A DNA stretch of 64,000 bases from Myoxocephalus aenaeus (Eukaryota; Chordata; Actinopteri; Perciformes; Cottidae). The notes beneath the pieces are model-generated. The model saw only the letters and a program-made list of their open reading frames with translations. It did no database searches and was not told the DNA's origin. The DNA lies in the NCBI GenBank assembly GCA_038501785.1, contig JBAMJR010000081.1, positions 165,001 to 229,000 on the forward strand, written 5' to 3'. Made by a program: the position numbers and the translations under genes. Below, one piece after another: positions 1 through 10,289 of the stretch (the first letter of the stretch is position 1; each line of letters begins with the position of its first letter).

Positions 1-180
1 TGGATCATATTCGGAGGTTTTTGTATTAACTTTATTAACAATAACATTATTACTGATACAATAACATTATTACTAATACATTGACATCATTAAGAGTGTT
101 TCCATGATAAATGGACCGATTGATTAATAGACTCATTGATAAATGGACTAATTAATTAGTCTCTCCAGGCTCCTCCTCAG

Positions 181-373
181 TTCCCAGCATGCAGTCTGTC
201 TCCGGCCTGCTGTTCAGTCTGTACCGCATCACTCTGGTGGACGAGTATGAGTATGCTGCCATGGCAACAGTGGACCCTGTTATGGCTCCTGTACTTTGTG
301 GGACGTTTCTGGCTGCGTCCTCCATCCTGTGTGTCAACCTGTTAGTAGCCCTGCTCACGGACACCTTCCAGAG
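181..373 (+). CDS. TRP-like channel exon: pore region and S6
   Basis: The acceptor is CCTCCTCAG|TT at 180/181 and the donor GAG|GTCAGT at 373/374. I chose 181 over later AGs because it keeps an FPS residue run ahead of the first internal Met (189), which suits a pore helix. The exon ends with two bases of an Arg codon completed at 4126. The S6-like segment is roughly 300-365. Confidence 0.7.
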
Positions 374-3300
374 GTCAGTGGCATCACATGTCTGTCCTCA
401 CCTGGTCAGTCTTTCAATGGTCTGTTTTTACCTGGTCTGTCTTTACCTGGTCTGTCTTTACCTGCTCTGTCTTTACCTGCTCTGTCTTTACCTGGTCTGT
501 CTTTACCTGGTCTGTCTTTACCTGCTCTGTCTTTACCTGCTCTGTCTTTACCTGCTCTGTCTTTACCTGCTCTGTCTTTACCTGGTCTGTCTTTACCTGG
601 TCTGTCTTTACCTGCTCTGTCTTTACCTGGTCTGTCTTTACCTGCTCTGTCTTTATCTGGTCTGTCTTTACCTGCTCTGTCTTTACCTGCTCTGTCTTTA
701 CCTGCTCTGTCTTTACCTGGTCTGTCTTTACCTGCTCTGTCTTTACCTGGTCTGTCTTTACCTGCTCTGTCTTTACCTGGTCTGTCTTTACCTGCTCTGT
801 CTTTACCTGCTCTGTCTTTACCTGCTCTGTCTTTACCTGGTCTGTCTTTACCTGCTCTGTCTTTACCTGGTCTGTCTTTACCTGCTCTGTCTTTACCTGC
901 TCTGTCTTTACCTGCTCTGTCTTTACCTGCTCTGTCTTTACCTGCTCTGTCTTTACCTGGTCTGTCTTTACCTGCTCTGTCTTTACCTGGTCTGTCTTTA
1001 CCTGCTCTGTCTTTACCTGCTCTGTCTTTACCTGCTCTGTCTTTACCTGGTCTGTCTTTACCTGCTCTGTCTTTATCTGGTCTGTCTTTACCTGCTCTGT
1101 CTTTACCTGCTCTGTCTTTACCTGGTCTGTCTTTACCTGCTCTGTCTTTACCTGGTCTGTCTTTACCTGCTCTGTCTTTACCTGCTCTGTCTTTACCTGC
1201 TCTGTCTTTACCTGCTCTGTCTTTACCTGCTCTGTCTTTACCTGCTCTGTCTTTACCTGCTCTGTCTTTACCTGGTCTGTCTTTACCTGCTCTGTCTTTA
1301 CCTGCTCTGTCTTTACCTGCTCTGTCTTTATCTGGTCTGTCTTTACCTGGTCTGTCTTTACCTGCTCTGTCTTTACCTGGTCTGTCTTTACCTGGTCTGT
1401 CTTTACCTGCTCTGTCTTTACCTGGTCTGTCTTTACCTGCTCTGTCTTTATCTGGTCTGTCTTTACCTGCTCTGTCTTTACCTGCTCTGTCTTTATCTGG
1501 TCTGTCTTTACCTGGTCTGTCTTTACCTGCTCTGTCTTTACCTGCTCTGTCTTTACCTGCTCTGTCTTTACCTGGTCTGTCTTTACCTGCTCTGTCTTTA
1601 CCTGCTCTGTCTTTATCTGGTCTGTCTTTACCTGGTCTGTCTTTACCTGCTCTGTCTTTACCTGCTCTGTCTTTACCTGCTCTGTCTTTACCTGCTCTGT
1701 CTTTACCTGGTCTGTCTTTCATTAGATTACATTTAATTTAGCTGACGCTTTTATCCAAAGCGACTTACAATAAGTTCATTCAACCATGAGTACAAACTCA
1801 TCAAGAAAGAATCAAGAAAGTACAATTTTGAAGTGGATGCGTGCGGCCACCGCTAACCAGTGAAGGGCGCGGAGGAGCGGAGTAGTGTGAGTTTATAAAG
1901 ACATTTATATGACATTCTGATGAGCTGCACAGGCCGGATGGCACTAGCAGGTAGACCTGCAGGAGGGAGTTACAGTAGTCAAGTATGAGATGATCAGAAC
2001 CTGTGCCGTCTTCTGAGTGAGAAGGAGACGTATTCTCCTGATGTTGAGCAGCATGGACCTACAGGATGTTGTGTAGCATGGACCTGCATGATGTTGTGTA
2101 GCATGGACCTACAGGATGTTGTGTAGCATGGACCTACAGGATGTTGTGTAGCATGGACCTACAGGATGTTGTGTAGCATGGACCTACAGGATGTTGTGTA
2201 GCATGGACCTGCAGGATGTTGTGTAGCATGGACCTACACGGTGTTCTGTAGCATGGACCTGCAGGATGTTGTGTAGCATGGACCTACAGGATGTTGTGTA
2301 GCATGGACCTACACGATGTTGTGTAGCATGGACCTACAGGATGTTGTGTAGCATGGACCTGCAGGATGTTGTGTAGCATGGACCTACACGATGTTGTGTA
2401 GCATGGACCTGCAGGATGTTGTGTAGCATGGACCTACAGGATGTTGTGTAGCATGGACCTACACGATGTTGTGTAGCATGGACCTACAGGATGTTGTGTA
2501 GCATGGACCTACAGGATGTTGTGTAGCATGGACCTACAGGATGTTGTGTAGCATGGACCTACAGGATGTTGAGCAGCATGGACCTACAGGATTTTGTGTA
2601 GCATGGACCTACAGGATGTTGTGTAGCATGGACCTACAGGATGTTGTGTAGCATGAACCTACAGGATGTTGTGTAGCATGGACCTACAGGATGTTGTGTA
2701 GCATGAACCTACAGGATGTTGTGTAGCATGGACCTACAGGATGTTGTGTAGCATGGACCTACAGGATGTTGAGCAGCATGGACCTACAGGATGTTGTGTA
2801 GCATGGACCTACATGATGTTGTGTAGCATGGACCTACAGGGTGTTGTGTAGCATGAACCTACAGGGTGTTGTGTAGCATGGACCTACATGATGTTGTGTA
2901 GCATGGACCTACAGGACGTTGTGTAGCATGGACCTACAGCATGTTGTGTAGCATGGACCTACAGGACGCTGTGTAGCATGGACCTACAGGACGTTGTGTA
3001 GCATGGACCTACAGGATGTTGTGTAGCATGGACCTACAGGATGTTGTGTAGCATGGACCTACAGGGTGTTGTGTAGCATGGACCTACAGGACGCTGTGTA
3101 GCATGGACCTACAGGACGTTGTGTAGCATGGACCTACAGGGTGTTGTGTAGCATGGACCTACAGGATGCTGTGTAGCATGGACCTACAGGATGCTGTGTA
3201 GCATGGACCTACAGGACGCTGTGTAGCATGGACCTACAGGACGTTGTGTAGCATGGACCTACAGGACGTTGTGTAGCATGGACCTACAGGATGTTGTGTA

Positions 3301-5086
3301 GCATGGACCTACAGGACGCTGTGTAGCATGGACCTACAGGACGTTGTGTAGCATGGACCTACAGGGTGTTGTGTAGCATGGACCTACAGGATGCTGTGTA
3401 GCATGGACCTACAGGATGCTGTGTAGCATGGACCTACAGGGTGTTGTGTAGCATGGACCTACATGATGTTGTGTAGCATGGACCTACATGATGTTGTGTA
3501 GCATGGACCTACAGGACGTTGTGTAGCATGGACCTACAGGACGTTGTGTAGCATGGACCTACAGGATGTTGTGTAGCATGGACCTACAGGATGTTGTGTA
3601 GCATGGACCTACATGATGTTGTGTAGCATGGACCTACAGGACGTTGTGTAGCATGGACCTACAGGACGTTGTGTAGCATGGACCTACAGGATGTTGTGTA
3701 GCATGGACCTACAGGACGTTGTGTAGCATGGACCTACAGGATGCTGTGTAGCATGGACCCTGATAACTCCCAGGCTAACGCTGTGATGCAGCAGGCTAAC
3801 GTACATGTACACATGTGTATATATACATGTTACAGGGTCCATGATAACTCCCAGGCTAACATACATGTACGCATGTATATATACATGTTACAGGGTCCAT
3901 GATAACTCCCAGGCTAACATACATGTACGCATGTATATATACATGTTACAGGGTCCATGATAACTCCCAGGCTAACATACATGTACGCATGTATATATAC
4001 ATGTTACAGGGTCCATGATAACTCCCAGGCTAACATACATGTACGCATGTATATATACATGTTACAGGGTCCATGATAACTCCCAGGCTAACATACATGT
4101 ACGCATGTATATATACATGTTACAGGGTCCATGATAACTCCCAGGCTAACGCTGTGATGCAGCAGGCGTCCGTCATCCTGCAGGTGGAGGAATCCATGCC
4201 CCTCCTCCGCCGTTTCTATGACAACCAGTACATCTCCAACCACTGTGCTCCGCTGGCTGACGCCCACAACGATGACATCACCACTAACTCCCGTTACCAT
4301 GGCGAGATGGGCCGCATCACTGTGCAGATTAAAGTTTGTGTCTCGAGATTGTTATTATTATTGTATTATTATTATATTATAATTATAATTATTATTATTA
4401 TTATTATATTATACTTATTATGATTGTATTATTATTATATTTTACTTATTATTATTATTATTATTATATTATACTTATTATGATTGTATTATTATTATAT
4501 TTTACTTATTATTATTATTATTATTATATTATACTTATTATGATTGTATTATTATTATATTTTACTTATTATTATTATTTTATTATTATGCATTAATTAT
4601 TATTAATATTATTGTATTATATAATAATAAATATTATTATTATATTATTGTTGTTTTATTATTGTTGTATTATTATAATATTATTATTATTAGTGTGTGT
4701 GTGTGTGTGTGTGTGTCCTGTAGGAGACTCTGGATCAGTTCCTGGGCCTGCAGAGAGACCTGGACTCTGGAGGATCTGGGTGAGGTTCTTCATGTTCTTC
4801 TGTCTCGTCTAAATCAACAGGTGCAGCGCTTACATTTGTTCTTCTCCCTACCAGAGTCCATACAAACCAGAACCAGAAGAGGGACCAGATATTGAACCAG
4901 GACCAGAACCAGAACACGGACCAGATCTTGAACCAGGACCAGAACCAGGAGCTCCAGGCTATCCGAGCCGAGCTGAAGCAGCTCCGGACTCTGGTCCAGC
5001 AGCTAGTGGAGAACCGGACTCCGGTCCAGGAGATGGAGAACCGGACTCCGGTCCAGGAGATGGAGAACCGGACTCCGGTCCAGTAG
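181..5086 (+). CDS. TRP-like (ion_trans) cation channel, 3' part of gene, 4 exons
   Basis: Partial CDS joined from 181-373, 4126-4333, 4724-4779 and 4855-5086; about 229 residues, with the 5' part outside the window. The first exon encodes a pore-helix/S6 region: a short LYRITLVDEYEY stretch, then a hydrophobic helix ending ILCVNLLVALLTDTFQ, the layout of the pore and gate of TRP-superfamily channels. The next exon is cytoplasmic and begins VHDNSQANAVMQQ; the last exon has an Asn/Gln-rich stretch, a short heptad-like helix (ELQAIRAELKQLRTLVQQL) and a 9-residue tandem repeat before TAG at 5084-5086. All junctions are GT-AG and keep the frame. By family knowledge it would be a plasma- or organelle-membrane cation channel. 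I cannot assign a subfamily or symbol. It lies 5.3 kb upstream of ubr2 on the same strand. Confidence 0.7.
374..399 (+). other. Intron start, unique sequence
   Basis: A few bases of ordinary intron separate the donor GTCAGT from the 15-bp array. The CTGTCCTCACCTGGTCAGTC run just inside it looks like the ancestral, unexpanded version of the repeat unit. Confidence 0.4.
400..1724. repeat. 15-bp minisatellite (CTGTCTTTACCTGST)
   Basis: About 88 near-perfect copies of CTGTCTTTACCTG[G/C]T, with occasional TTTATCTGG variants, in a TRP-gene intron. The lines repeat exactly every 60 bases (four units). Because 15 is divisible by three, several frames on both strands stay open for 438-515 codons. Those frames encode only a 5-residue repeat and are not genes. 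Confidence 0.97.
1725..2049 (-). mobile_element. L2-type LINE 3' fragment, decayed
   Basis: The left edge carries the reverse complement of a common fish LINE/SINE 3' tail (GCTGACGCTTTTATCCAAAG, 1741-1760). Read on the minus strand, the body gives pieces such as THTTPLLRALHWL and, further upstream, a degenerate reverse-transcriptase C-terminal region with several stops. This matches the C-terminal RT region of L2-like LINEs. The 25-bp array that follows starts within this sequence (ATGTTGAGCAGCATGG). Confidence 0.65.
2050..3757. repeat. 25-bp minisatellite (GCATGGACCTACAGGATGTT core)
   Basis: About 68 copies of a 25-bp unit with core GCATGGACCTACAGGATGTT followed by GTGTA; starts at 2101, 2126 and 2151 confirm the period. 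Variants include ACG/ATG and TACACG changes and GAGCAG in place of GTGTAG. The units diverge more in the right half (GACGTT, GACGCT, GGTGTT). The seed is the adjoining LINE fragment. Confidence 0.95.
3758..4125. repeat. 58-bp minisatellite carrying the acceptor and start of the next exon
   Basis: Units start at about 3841, 3899, 3957, 4015 and 4073 (period 58), and the real exon continues the register at 4131. Each contains TGTTACAG, the acceptor of the exon at 4126, followed by about 25 bases of that exon (GTCCATGATAACTCCCAGGC), then an AT-rich spacer with ATGTACGCATGTATATATAC. A leftmost copy at 3769-3805 carries a longer exon piece reaching GATGCAGCAGGC. Confidence 0.93.
4126..4333 (+). 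CDS. TRP-like channel exon: cytoplasmic post-S6 segment
   Basis: Starts after TGTTACAG at 4125, completes the Arg codon and ends AAA|GTTTGT at 4333/4334, a weak donor. It encodes VHDNSQANAVMQQ at its start and NSRYHGEMGRITVQIK at its end, hydrophilic and without membrane segments. Phase 0 at the 3' end. Five upstream copies of its first ~25 bases, each with the same acceptor, lie in the preceding array. Confidence 0.72.
4350..4716. repeat. ATT-rich microsatellite with 60-bp sub-repeats, then (GT)n
   Basis: The short intron is nearly all ATT/ATTATT. Between 4410 and 4570 a 60-bp unit containing TATGATTGTATTATTATTAT recurs three times. A (GT)n run at 4692-4716 abuts the next acceptor TCCTGTAG. 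Confidence 0.9.
4724..4779 (+). CDS. TRP-like channel, 56-nt micro-exon
   Basis: Lies between GTCCTGTAG at 4723 and donor GG|GTGAGG at 4780. It encodes ETLDQFLGLQRDLDSGGS plus two bases of a Gly codon. The frame joins the upstream exon (phase 0) and the downstream exon (phase 2). It is short, but both splice sites and the frame fit. Confidence 0.62.
4855..5086 (+). CDS. TRP-like channel terminal coding exon with internal 27-bp repeats
   Basis: Acceptor CCCTACCAG at 4854. The protein runs through an NQDQNQ-rich stretch, a Leu-heptad helix and three copies of ENRTPVQ (27-bp unit with EM linkers) to the stop at 5084-5086. The DNA repeat (GAACCGGACTCCGGTCCAG) continues past the stop, so the C-terminus has probably changed length by repeat slippage. 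Confidence 0.62.
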
Positions 5087-5126
5087 CTGGTGGAGAACCG
5101 GACTGAGGACCATGAAATGAAACAAT

Positions 5127-5132
5127 AATAAA
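5127..5132 (+). terminator. Polyadenylation signal AATAAA of the TRP-like gene
   Basis: A canonical AATAAA hexamer lies 41 bases after the stop codon. The next 170 bases are unremarkable intergenic sequence up to the hAT element. Confidence 0.5.
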
Positions 5133-5312
5133 TGAAATATTCTTTTGAGGTCTCTGTGTTTCATGCTGTTTAGTTTTTAAAGGTATCATTAAATGCATAT
5201 TTCATGTACTTCTTCTCTGTTAAACTACGAAATACTGAGACACATCGTGGAAAGTACTGTAACCAGGTGGAACTGATGAAGGGGTGATTGGATCCGCTGG
5301 GCGGGTTATAAG

Positions 5313-6034
5313 TAGTGATGGCGAGATGAAGCTTCCTGAAGCTTTGAAGCTTTCCATCCAATTGGTTCGCTCATGGGCCGAAGCTTCATGGGGCTTCATT
5401 TGCTCCACTGCGCCACCAAGTGGACATACATGTAAAACAGGCAGTGATCAGAACGACACCATGGCTTTGGTGTGTGAAGCTTTGAATTTAATAAATTATG
5501 TTTGTGACGCCAATACATCAGTTATTAACTTAGTAATATTGTGTCTATCTTTATGATATAATGGCGGGGTCAAAATCAAATCTGGAAACAAATTGGGAAG
5601 AGAGTTGTGATGTGACTGTGGGTCAGTGGTTAGATTACCCGTCTTCCAGTCAGAGGATCGGTGGTTCGAGCCTCGGCTCCGCTAGTTCCTGTTGATGTGT
5701 CTAATTTTTTTTTTTTTTAAATAAGAACTTTTCCACAGTGCTGGGCTTTTTGAGACTATTTTGCCTGCTTTATAAAATACCCTTTCACAGGCACAGATGA
5801 CGCTGGGTACAGAGAGGAAGGGGGGAAATCCATTGAGTTTCGCTGCCCCTTATGTTTCAAATCGCACGGCAAACCCACGAATCGTTTTCTGAATCAGTCA
5901 CGTGGTACGGCCGGCTCAGAGGCTTCCAACGTCACCACATACGTCATCGACACGAGCCTCGATACGCTTCACCAAAATCTACCTGATTACTCGACACGCG
6001 CATCGAAGCCTCGACACGAAAGGACACATCACTA
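5313..6034. mobile_element. Non-autonomous hAT transposon (722 bp) with 8-bp target duplication
   Basis: The element begins TAGTGATGGCGAG and ends CACATCACTA, inverted termini sharing TAGTGATG. It is flanked by a perfect 8-bp direct repeat GTTATAAG at 5305-5312 and 6035-6042, the duplication length and NTNNNNAN style of hAT elements. Sub-terminal GAAGCTTC/GAAGC motifs are repeated near the left end, and TCGAAGCC/CGAGCC motifs near the right, as expected of transposase-binding sites. No transposase ORF is present. A tRNA-like segment sits in the middle. Confidence 0.8.
5613..5683 (+). repeat. tRNA-derived SINE-like segment inside the hAT element
   Basis: Contains an A-box-like GGTCAGTGGTTAG and a B-box-like GGTTCGAGCC about 30 bases apart, the internal polymerase III promoter of tRNA-derived SINEs. 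It does not fold convincingly as an intact tRNA. A related copy occurs on the minus strand at 44221-44283. Confidence 0.6.
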
Positions 6035-6074
6035 GTTATAAGGGTGCACCCGCTGGGGCAGTACATCTCAGAGT

Positions 6075-6349
6075 ACAGGTTTAGTTAACTGAAAGTTCAG
6101 GTTTAGTTAACTCAGAGTTCAGTGTCGGTTAACTCAGAGTTCAGGGTTAGTTAACTCAGTTCAGGGTCAGTTAATTCAGAGTTAGTTAACTCACATTTCA
6201 GGGTTAGTTAAGTCAGAGTTCAGGTTCAGTTAACTCAGAGTTCAGGGTTAGTTAAGTCAGAGTTCAGGTTCAGTTAAGTCAGAGTTCAGGTTCAGTTAAC
6301 TCAGAGTTCAGGTTCAGTTAACTCAGAGTTCAGGGTCAGTTAACTCAGA
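6075..6349. repeat. ~20-bp degenerate minisatellite (CAGTTAACTCAGAGTTCAGG)
   Basis: About 13 imperfect copies of CAGTTAACTCAGAGTTCAGG, varying between GGTTAG, GGTCAG and GTTAAG. The same repeat resumes at 10053-10081 on the far side of the Harbinger element, so the transposon inserted into an existing array. Confidence 0.9.
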
Positions 6350-6549
6350 CCTGAGGCCCGTCTCATGAAGCTGGATTAACATACCCGGGGTTTCCCTCAG
6401 TTATCCAGCTGCACTTAACCAGATGTCCGGTCTCTTATTGGTCTCAGGAAGCCGGTTATCAACTCGTTAAGTGAACCCAGGAGGTCTCATCTAGATCTGT
6501 GCTCGTGCACATAAAAGGGGCGGAGTTAACTCCTTACTCCATTGTGCAC

Positions 6550-8040
6550 ATGGAGAAGCCGCCGAGAGCAACGTGTTTTACAACGGAGGAGCAAACCATA
6601 ATCTTAAGAATGTACGAACAATATAGAGAAAGAATACAAGCAAAAAGCAACACTGCTGCAGCAGCCAGAAGCCGCAAGGAATCGCCGACTCCGTCAATGC
6701 ATAAGTTACTGGGATTGTAATATTAAATCACTGTCTCAAATGTATGTGCCTATTTTGATTATCTTTTCGTTTTAACAATTTAACCTCATTTCAGTTGCAA
6801 CCCCAGTGGAGCTAAAAGAACATGGGGGAAGTTAAAACAAATACAAGAACATCGTTGTGAACAATATACATGCATAGTCTACACAACATGCACAAAGCTT
6901 TACTTTTTACGCCATCTCTTTGTTGACTGATCACAATGGCCCTGATTGATATTGTGTGCAGCTCACAGGCAAAGATGTGACCACAGAAAGACTGGAGGGG
7001 GTCCTCCCACTCACCCTGGCACATAATAAGGGTCGCCCCATAACGGAGGGTGTGGAGGGGGACGCCTCAGACCCATGTGATGGTAGCGGCTCACAAAGCA
7101 CAGGATATGTACATTTATGTTTCACTGCGCCAAATATGAAAACGCTGGGCTGCTTTTAAAACAATTATCCTTCTATTGTGAAAGTAACATGAGTAACATG
7201 GTTGGGTTGGGTTCCCCCCACAGTGGATAGTGAGACCCTCTGCTACCTAGACCAATGCCATCCGTGATAGAGGTAACAGTAAATTCAAACTGTCATACAC
7301 TTACAGGCAATCTGTTGGTGCTGATCGTGCATTAAAGAGGAAGACATCTTTTCTTCTTCTCATGTCGGCCATGAGGAGGCAACAGATGAAGAGACGCTCT
7401 CTGCGTGCTCAGAGACGCTGATGCTGGTACACTTTAGTCCCTAACATTTCCATGTACTTCAATTTCACGCTTTAAAAGGTGTGGGCACTTAGCAGTTGTC
7501 TCCCCTATGGTGGTGGTCTGCACAAGGGACAAGATATGCCAGAGTGCTGTTTATCCAGAAATGAATTCATTGCTATGATGCTCTGTTACAGGACGTGGAA
7601 AACTCTCCCTCTCCGGAGTCTGAGCCTTTGCCCTCCACCTCCAGACATGCAAGACGATCACAACATGTAAACTTAATTTCATAAGGGTACTCTGTAATAT
7701 TGGCATGACTTAAAAGTGACCCATGCAAAGAGCCAGTAATGCTTAAGGCCCTGTACTGTGGATTTGTTTTAGGTGGGAGCAGACAGCGTACAAGCCCTTT
7801 ACAAAAAGAGTCTGGAGCTTGACATAGAAGCTAAAAAGCTTTCAATACAATCCCACAAACAACACATTGCATACAGAAACTTAAAGATGAAGAAACTACA
7901 ACTGGAGGTGGAGAAACTGGAGCATGAGAAAAAGGTAATTCAGTTGCAATTCATTACAGGCAAAGGAAGTAATGTACATCACTTAACTCTTTTTCAGGGA
8001 TAAGAAACAAAAGTTATGTGTTTTATTTTTTTCCAGGAGC
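6550..8040 (+). pseudogene. Harbinger Myb/SANT-like DNA-binding protein, decayed
   Basis: Starts ATG at 6550 with a trihelix/Myb-like segment (FTTEEQTIILRMYEQYRERI, then KSNTAAAARSRKE). The next conserved piece, CNPSGAKRTWGKLKQ, lies at about 6795-6842 and a further block (GRPITEGVEGDASDP) at about 7030-7075. The C-terminal coiled coil (KKSLELDIEAKKLS to KKLQLEVEKLEHEKK) is at 7805-7937. Between Myb helices a small deletion near 6685 breaks the frame. In intact elements this protein delivers the transposase to the nucleus and binds the termini. Intron limits are approximate. Confidence 0.65.
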
Positions 8041-8154
8041 GTGAAAAAAAAGTGACTGCTGCAATAAAAAATAGACACAAACACACTGAGGATTCACACT
8101 GCATTTATTTTTCCTTAACTGAAAAATTGGTCTGTGATGGCCTCTCTCACAGCT

Positions 8155-9714
8155 CTACCAGAGGGGTAGTCCAGGGTGATGGGTCAACCACATCAGGGGT
8201 GGGGCCCTCTCCCTCCTGATGGTGGCGACGTCGTGGAGGACACAGCATGCAGCAATAATCCTGCATGCCCGGTCTGGGACCACCCTCAGCCCCCGCAGGC
8301 AGGTAAAGCGGGCCTTGATGACCCCAAAGGTCATTTCAATCCTGACCCTGGTTCTGGAGAGGGCCACATTGAACCGGGTTTGTGGCCCAGCACCAGGGTC
8401 AGGATATGGGTCAGCAAGAAGGGCTGGCAGGCATAGCCCCTGCAGCACTCCATTGAACTGCCCTAAAGGTTAAAAGAAATGGACTCGAGTGCCACAAAAC
8501 AGTTTCAGAAAGAATTGAGCTAACATTCAGTGTAAAGTTGCCATACCTTGCTCTAATGTCCTGCACAGAGCTGACTCCCGGAAGAGTCGGGAGTCGTGGA
8601 CAGAGCCCGGCCACTTGGCGTCAAGGCATGTGACCATCATTTGATGGTCACATGTCATCTGCAGTAGCATCTGAGGTCATCGGTAGCCATAAGTAGTAGT
8701 AATGCAGCAATGTACTTTTGACACTATGGTGTTGTGTGGTTGGCCCTTCAGTAGGCGAGGCCACACTGTACAGACTGATTAGGCTAATTGTAACATTTCT
8801 GATACAAATAATGAAATTGAAACAAAGCAATATTAATGAACTTGGCCTAATTGAATGTAAAAAGTTTGCTGAGCATCGTAATTACTATTTTAAGGTGTAT
8901 ACTAGGCCTACCTGGATGTTGAGGCTGTGAAAAGACTTGCGGTTTACGGGGATATGGGTTGAGTGCAGTCTATGGCCCCAATAACTCTGGGGAACCCTGT
9001 GAAAGGAACATGCATGCTACATTAAATATAGCCTACAACAATATGCTCTGAATCAGCGTGTGTAAACAAAATCATATTAGTATTGTGTAAATTAGCTTAC
9101 CCGCTATCTCATAAAAGGCCTCTTTTCCCCTTGGGGATTAATAAAGTATATATTCATTCATTCATTCATTCATTTTCACTGCCTGCGTCGGCAGGTGTCT
9201 GGGGAACACCATAAAGGCATCTAAGAGCCCCGCCACCTTATGGATGGCCCGGTAACATGAATGTTTGCTGAGGTTCTCTGCATCACCAACAGCTTACATG
9301 AAAGTACCTATAAGAATGAATGGATGGACTATGCCCTAATCAATTCATTAATGAATAAACAAACAAATGTATGAATTCACTTGGCTAGCTTTTTATGTCG
9401 CTCTTGTCCTTTTGGCTGATATCAATCCGTGTGGGACACAGCACACGCAAGATTGCCGCATAAATGAATGAGTAATTAAAAAATATATATATTTACTTGG
9501 GCTTACCTGTGGCGAAGAATCTCAGCGCAACACACACAATTTGCGGCACAGTAAGCGCCGGCTGCGGCGGTCCCATTGCCAACATGTGGCTCCAGCAGCT
9601 GGGTAACGTTCCTCAGTCCGCACCGCTCATACTAACCTCTCTGGAGCGCTGCTCCTACTGTCCTGCGCCTTCCTCAACGGGATTCTGTAGGAATGGGCAG
9701 GCCGTTTTTCCAAG
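8155..9714 (-). pseudogene. HARBI1-like DDE transposase of the Harbinger element, decayed
   Basis: Read on the minus strand: ALTVPQIVCVALRFFATG (about 9560-9505), GDAENLSKHSCYRAIHKVAG (about 9298-9235), VIGAIDCT with the first catalytic Asp (about 8990-8965), DAKWPGSVHDSRLFRE with the second Asp (about 8620-8570), then RTRVRIEMTFGVIKARF with the Glu at 8337-8335 and CLRGLRVVPDRACRIIAAC. All three DDE positions are still visible, but the blocks sit in different frames with stops, so it is a pseudogene. Family function is cut-and-paste DNA transposition. Confidence 0.8.
9108..9170 (+). mobile_element. Short non-LTR element 3' tail ending in (ATTC)n
   Basis: GGGGATTAATAAAGTATATA followed by about five ATTC units resembles the 3' tail of fish LINEs or their SINEs. 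It interrupts the spacing between two transposase blocks of the Harbinger element and so inserted later. Confidence 0.45.
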
Positions 9715-9844
9715 ACAATGATTGGCCAGTAGGCGTCTTCTAGACCCTGAGATCTTATCCGGGAACTCAAGCTGCTCCGGAGCAGGTTAGGCTTCAGCGT
9801 AAGTTACCGGGGCAACGTACCCCGCTAAGAAGTGAACCAGCTTC

Positions 9845-10015
9845 GTGAGACGGAAAACCCAGAAGTTAATCCAGAAGTTAATCCAGAAGTTAATCCAGAA
9901 GTTAATCCAGAAATTAATCCAGAAATTAATCCAGAAGTTAATCCAGAAATTAATCCAGAAGTTAATCCAGAAGTTAATCCAGAAATTAATCCAGAAGTTA
10001 ATCCAGAAGTTACCT
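9845..10015. repeat. 12-bp minisatellite (CCAGAAGTTAAT) inside the Harbinger right end
   Basis: About 14 copies of CCAGAAGTTAAT with AAATTAAT variants. It lies between an internal copy of the terminal repeat (CAGCTTCGTGAGACGG, 9839-9854) and the true right terminus, so it looks like an expansion of sub-terminal sequence. Frames read NPEV repeats and are not coding. Confidence 0.93.
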
Positions 10016-10088
10016 CGCTAAGAGGAAATCCAGCTCCGTGAGACAGGCCTCAGGTTCAGTTAAGTCAGAGTTCAGGTTCAGGGGATGG

Positions 10089-10275
10089 GATGTTGTGTTT
10101 ATTTATTGTGTTTTAATACTTGGCACAGAGTTTTATTAAACATGTCCATGTATTTGTACTGATGTTGTGTTTATTTATTGTGTTTTAATACTTGGCACAG
10201 AGTTTTATTAAACATGTCCATGTATTTGTACTGATGTTGTGTTTATTTATTGTGTTTTATTGTATAAAGTCTTAA
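10089..10275. repeat. 72-bp tandem repeat, ~2.6 copies
   Basis: Units begin GATGTTGTGTTTATTTATTG at 10089, 10161 and 10233; the first two are almost identical. The region directly precedes the ubr2 promoter. Confidence 0.92.
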
Positions 10276-10289
10276 TAAACTGGCTGGTT

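Larger units (their letters stand above)
6350..10053. mobile_element. PIF/Harbinger DNA transposon, decayed, ~3.7 kb
   Basis: Terminal inverted repeats CCTGAGGCCCGTCTCATGAA at the left and, reverse-complemented, CCTGAGGCCTGTCTCACGGA at the right. Between them are the two genes typical of the superfamily in opposite orientation: a Myb/SANT-like DNA-binding ORF (+, 6550-8040) and a HARBI1-like DDE nuclease (-, 9714-8155). Both carry frameshifts or stops, so the copy is non-functional. It is split further by a LINE/SINE tail at 9108-9170, and its right end has an expanded 12-bp repeat. Confidence 0.85.

Noticed and set aside
189..1741. Overlapping 445-515-codon frames through the 15-bp array on both strands
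   Set aside because: They encode only a 5-residue repeat and stay open because 15 is a multiple of three. Only 181-373 is a supported exon.
5613..5683. A functional tRNA gene
   Set aside because: A- and B-box-like motifs exist, but no complete cloverleaf or CCA-side acceptor pairing is apparent; it sits inside a transposon, so SINE-derived is more likely.
9497..9721. Plus-strand ORF beginning MGLPVAKNLSATH
   Set aside because: It is the antisense shadow of the Harbinger transposase block ALTVPQIVCVALRFFATG.
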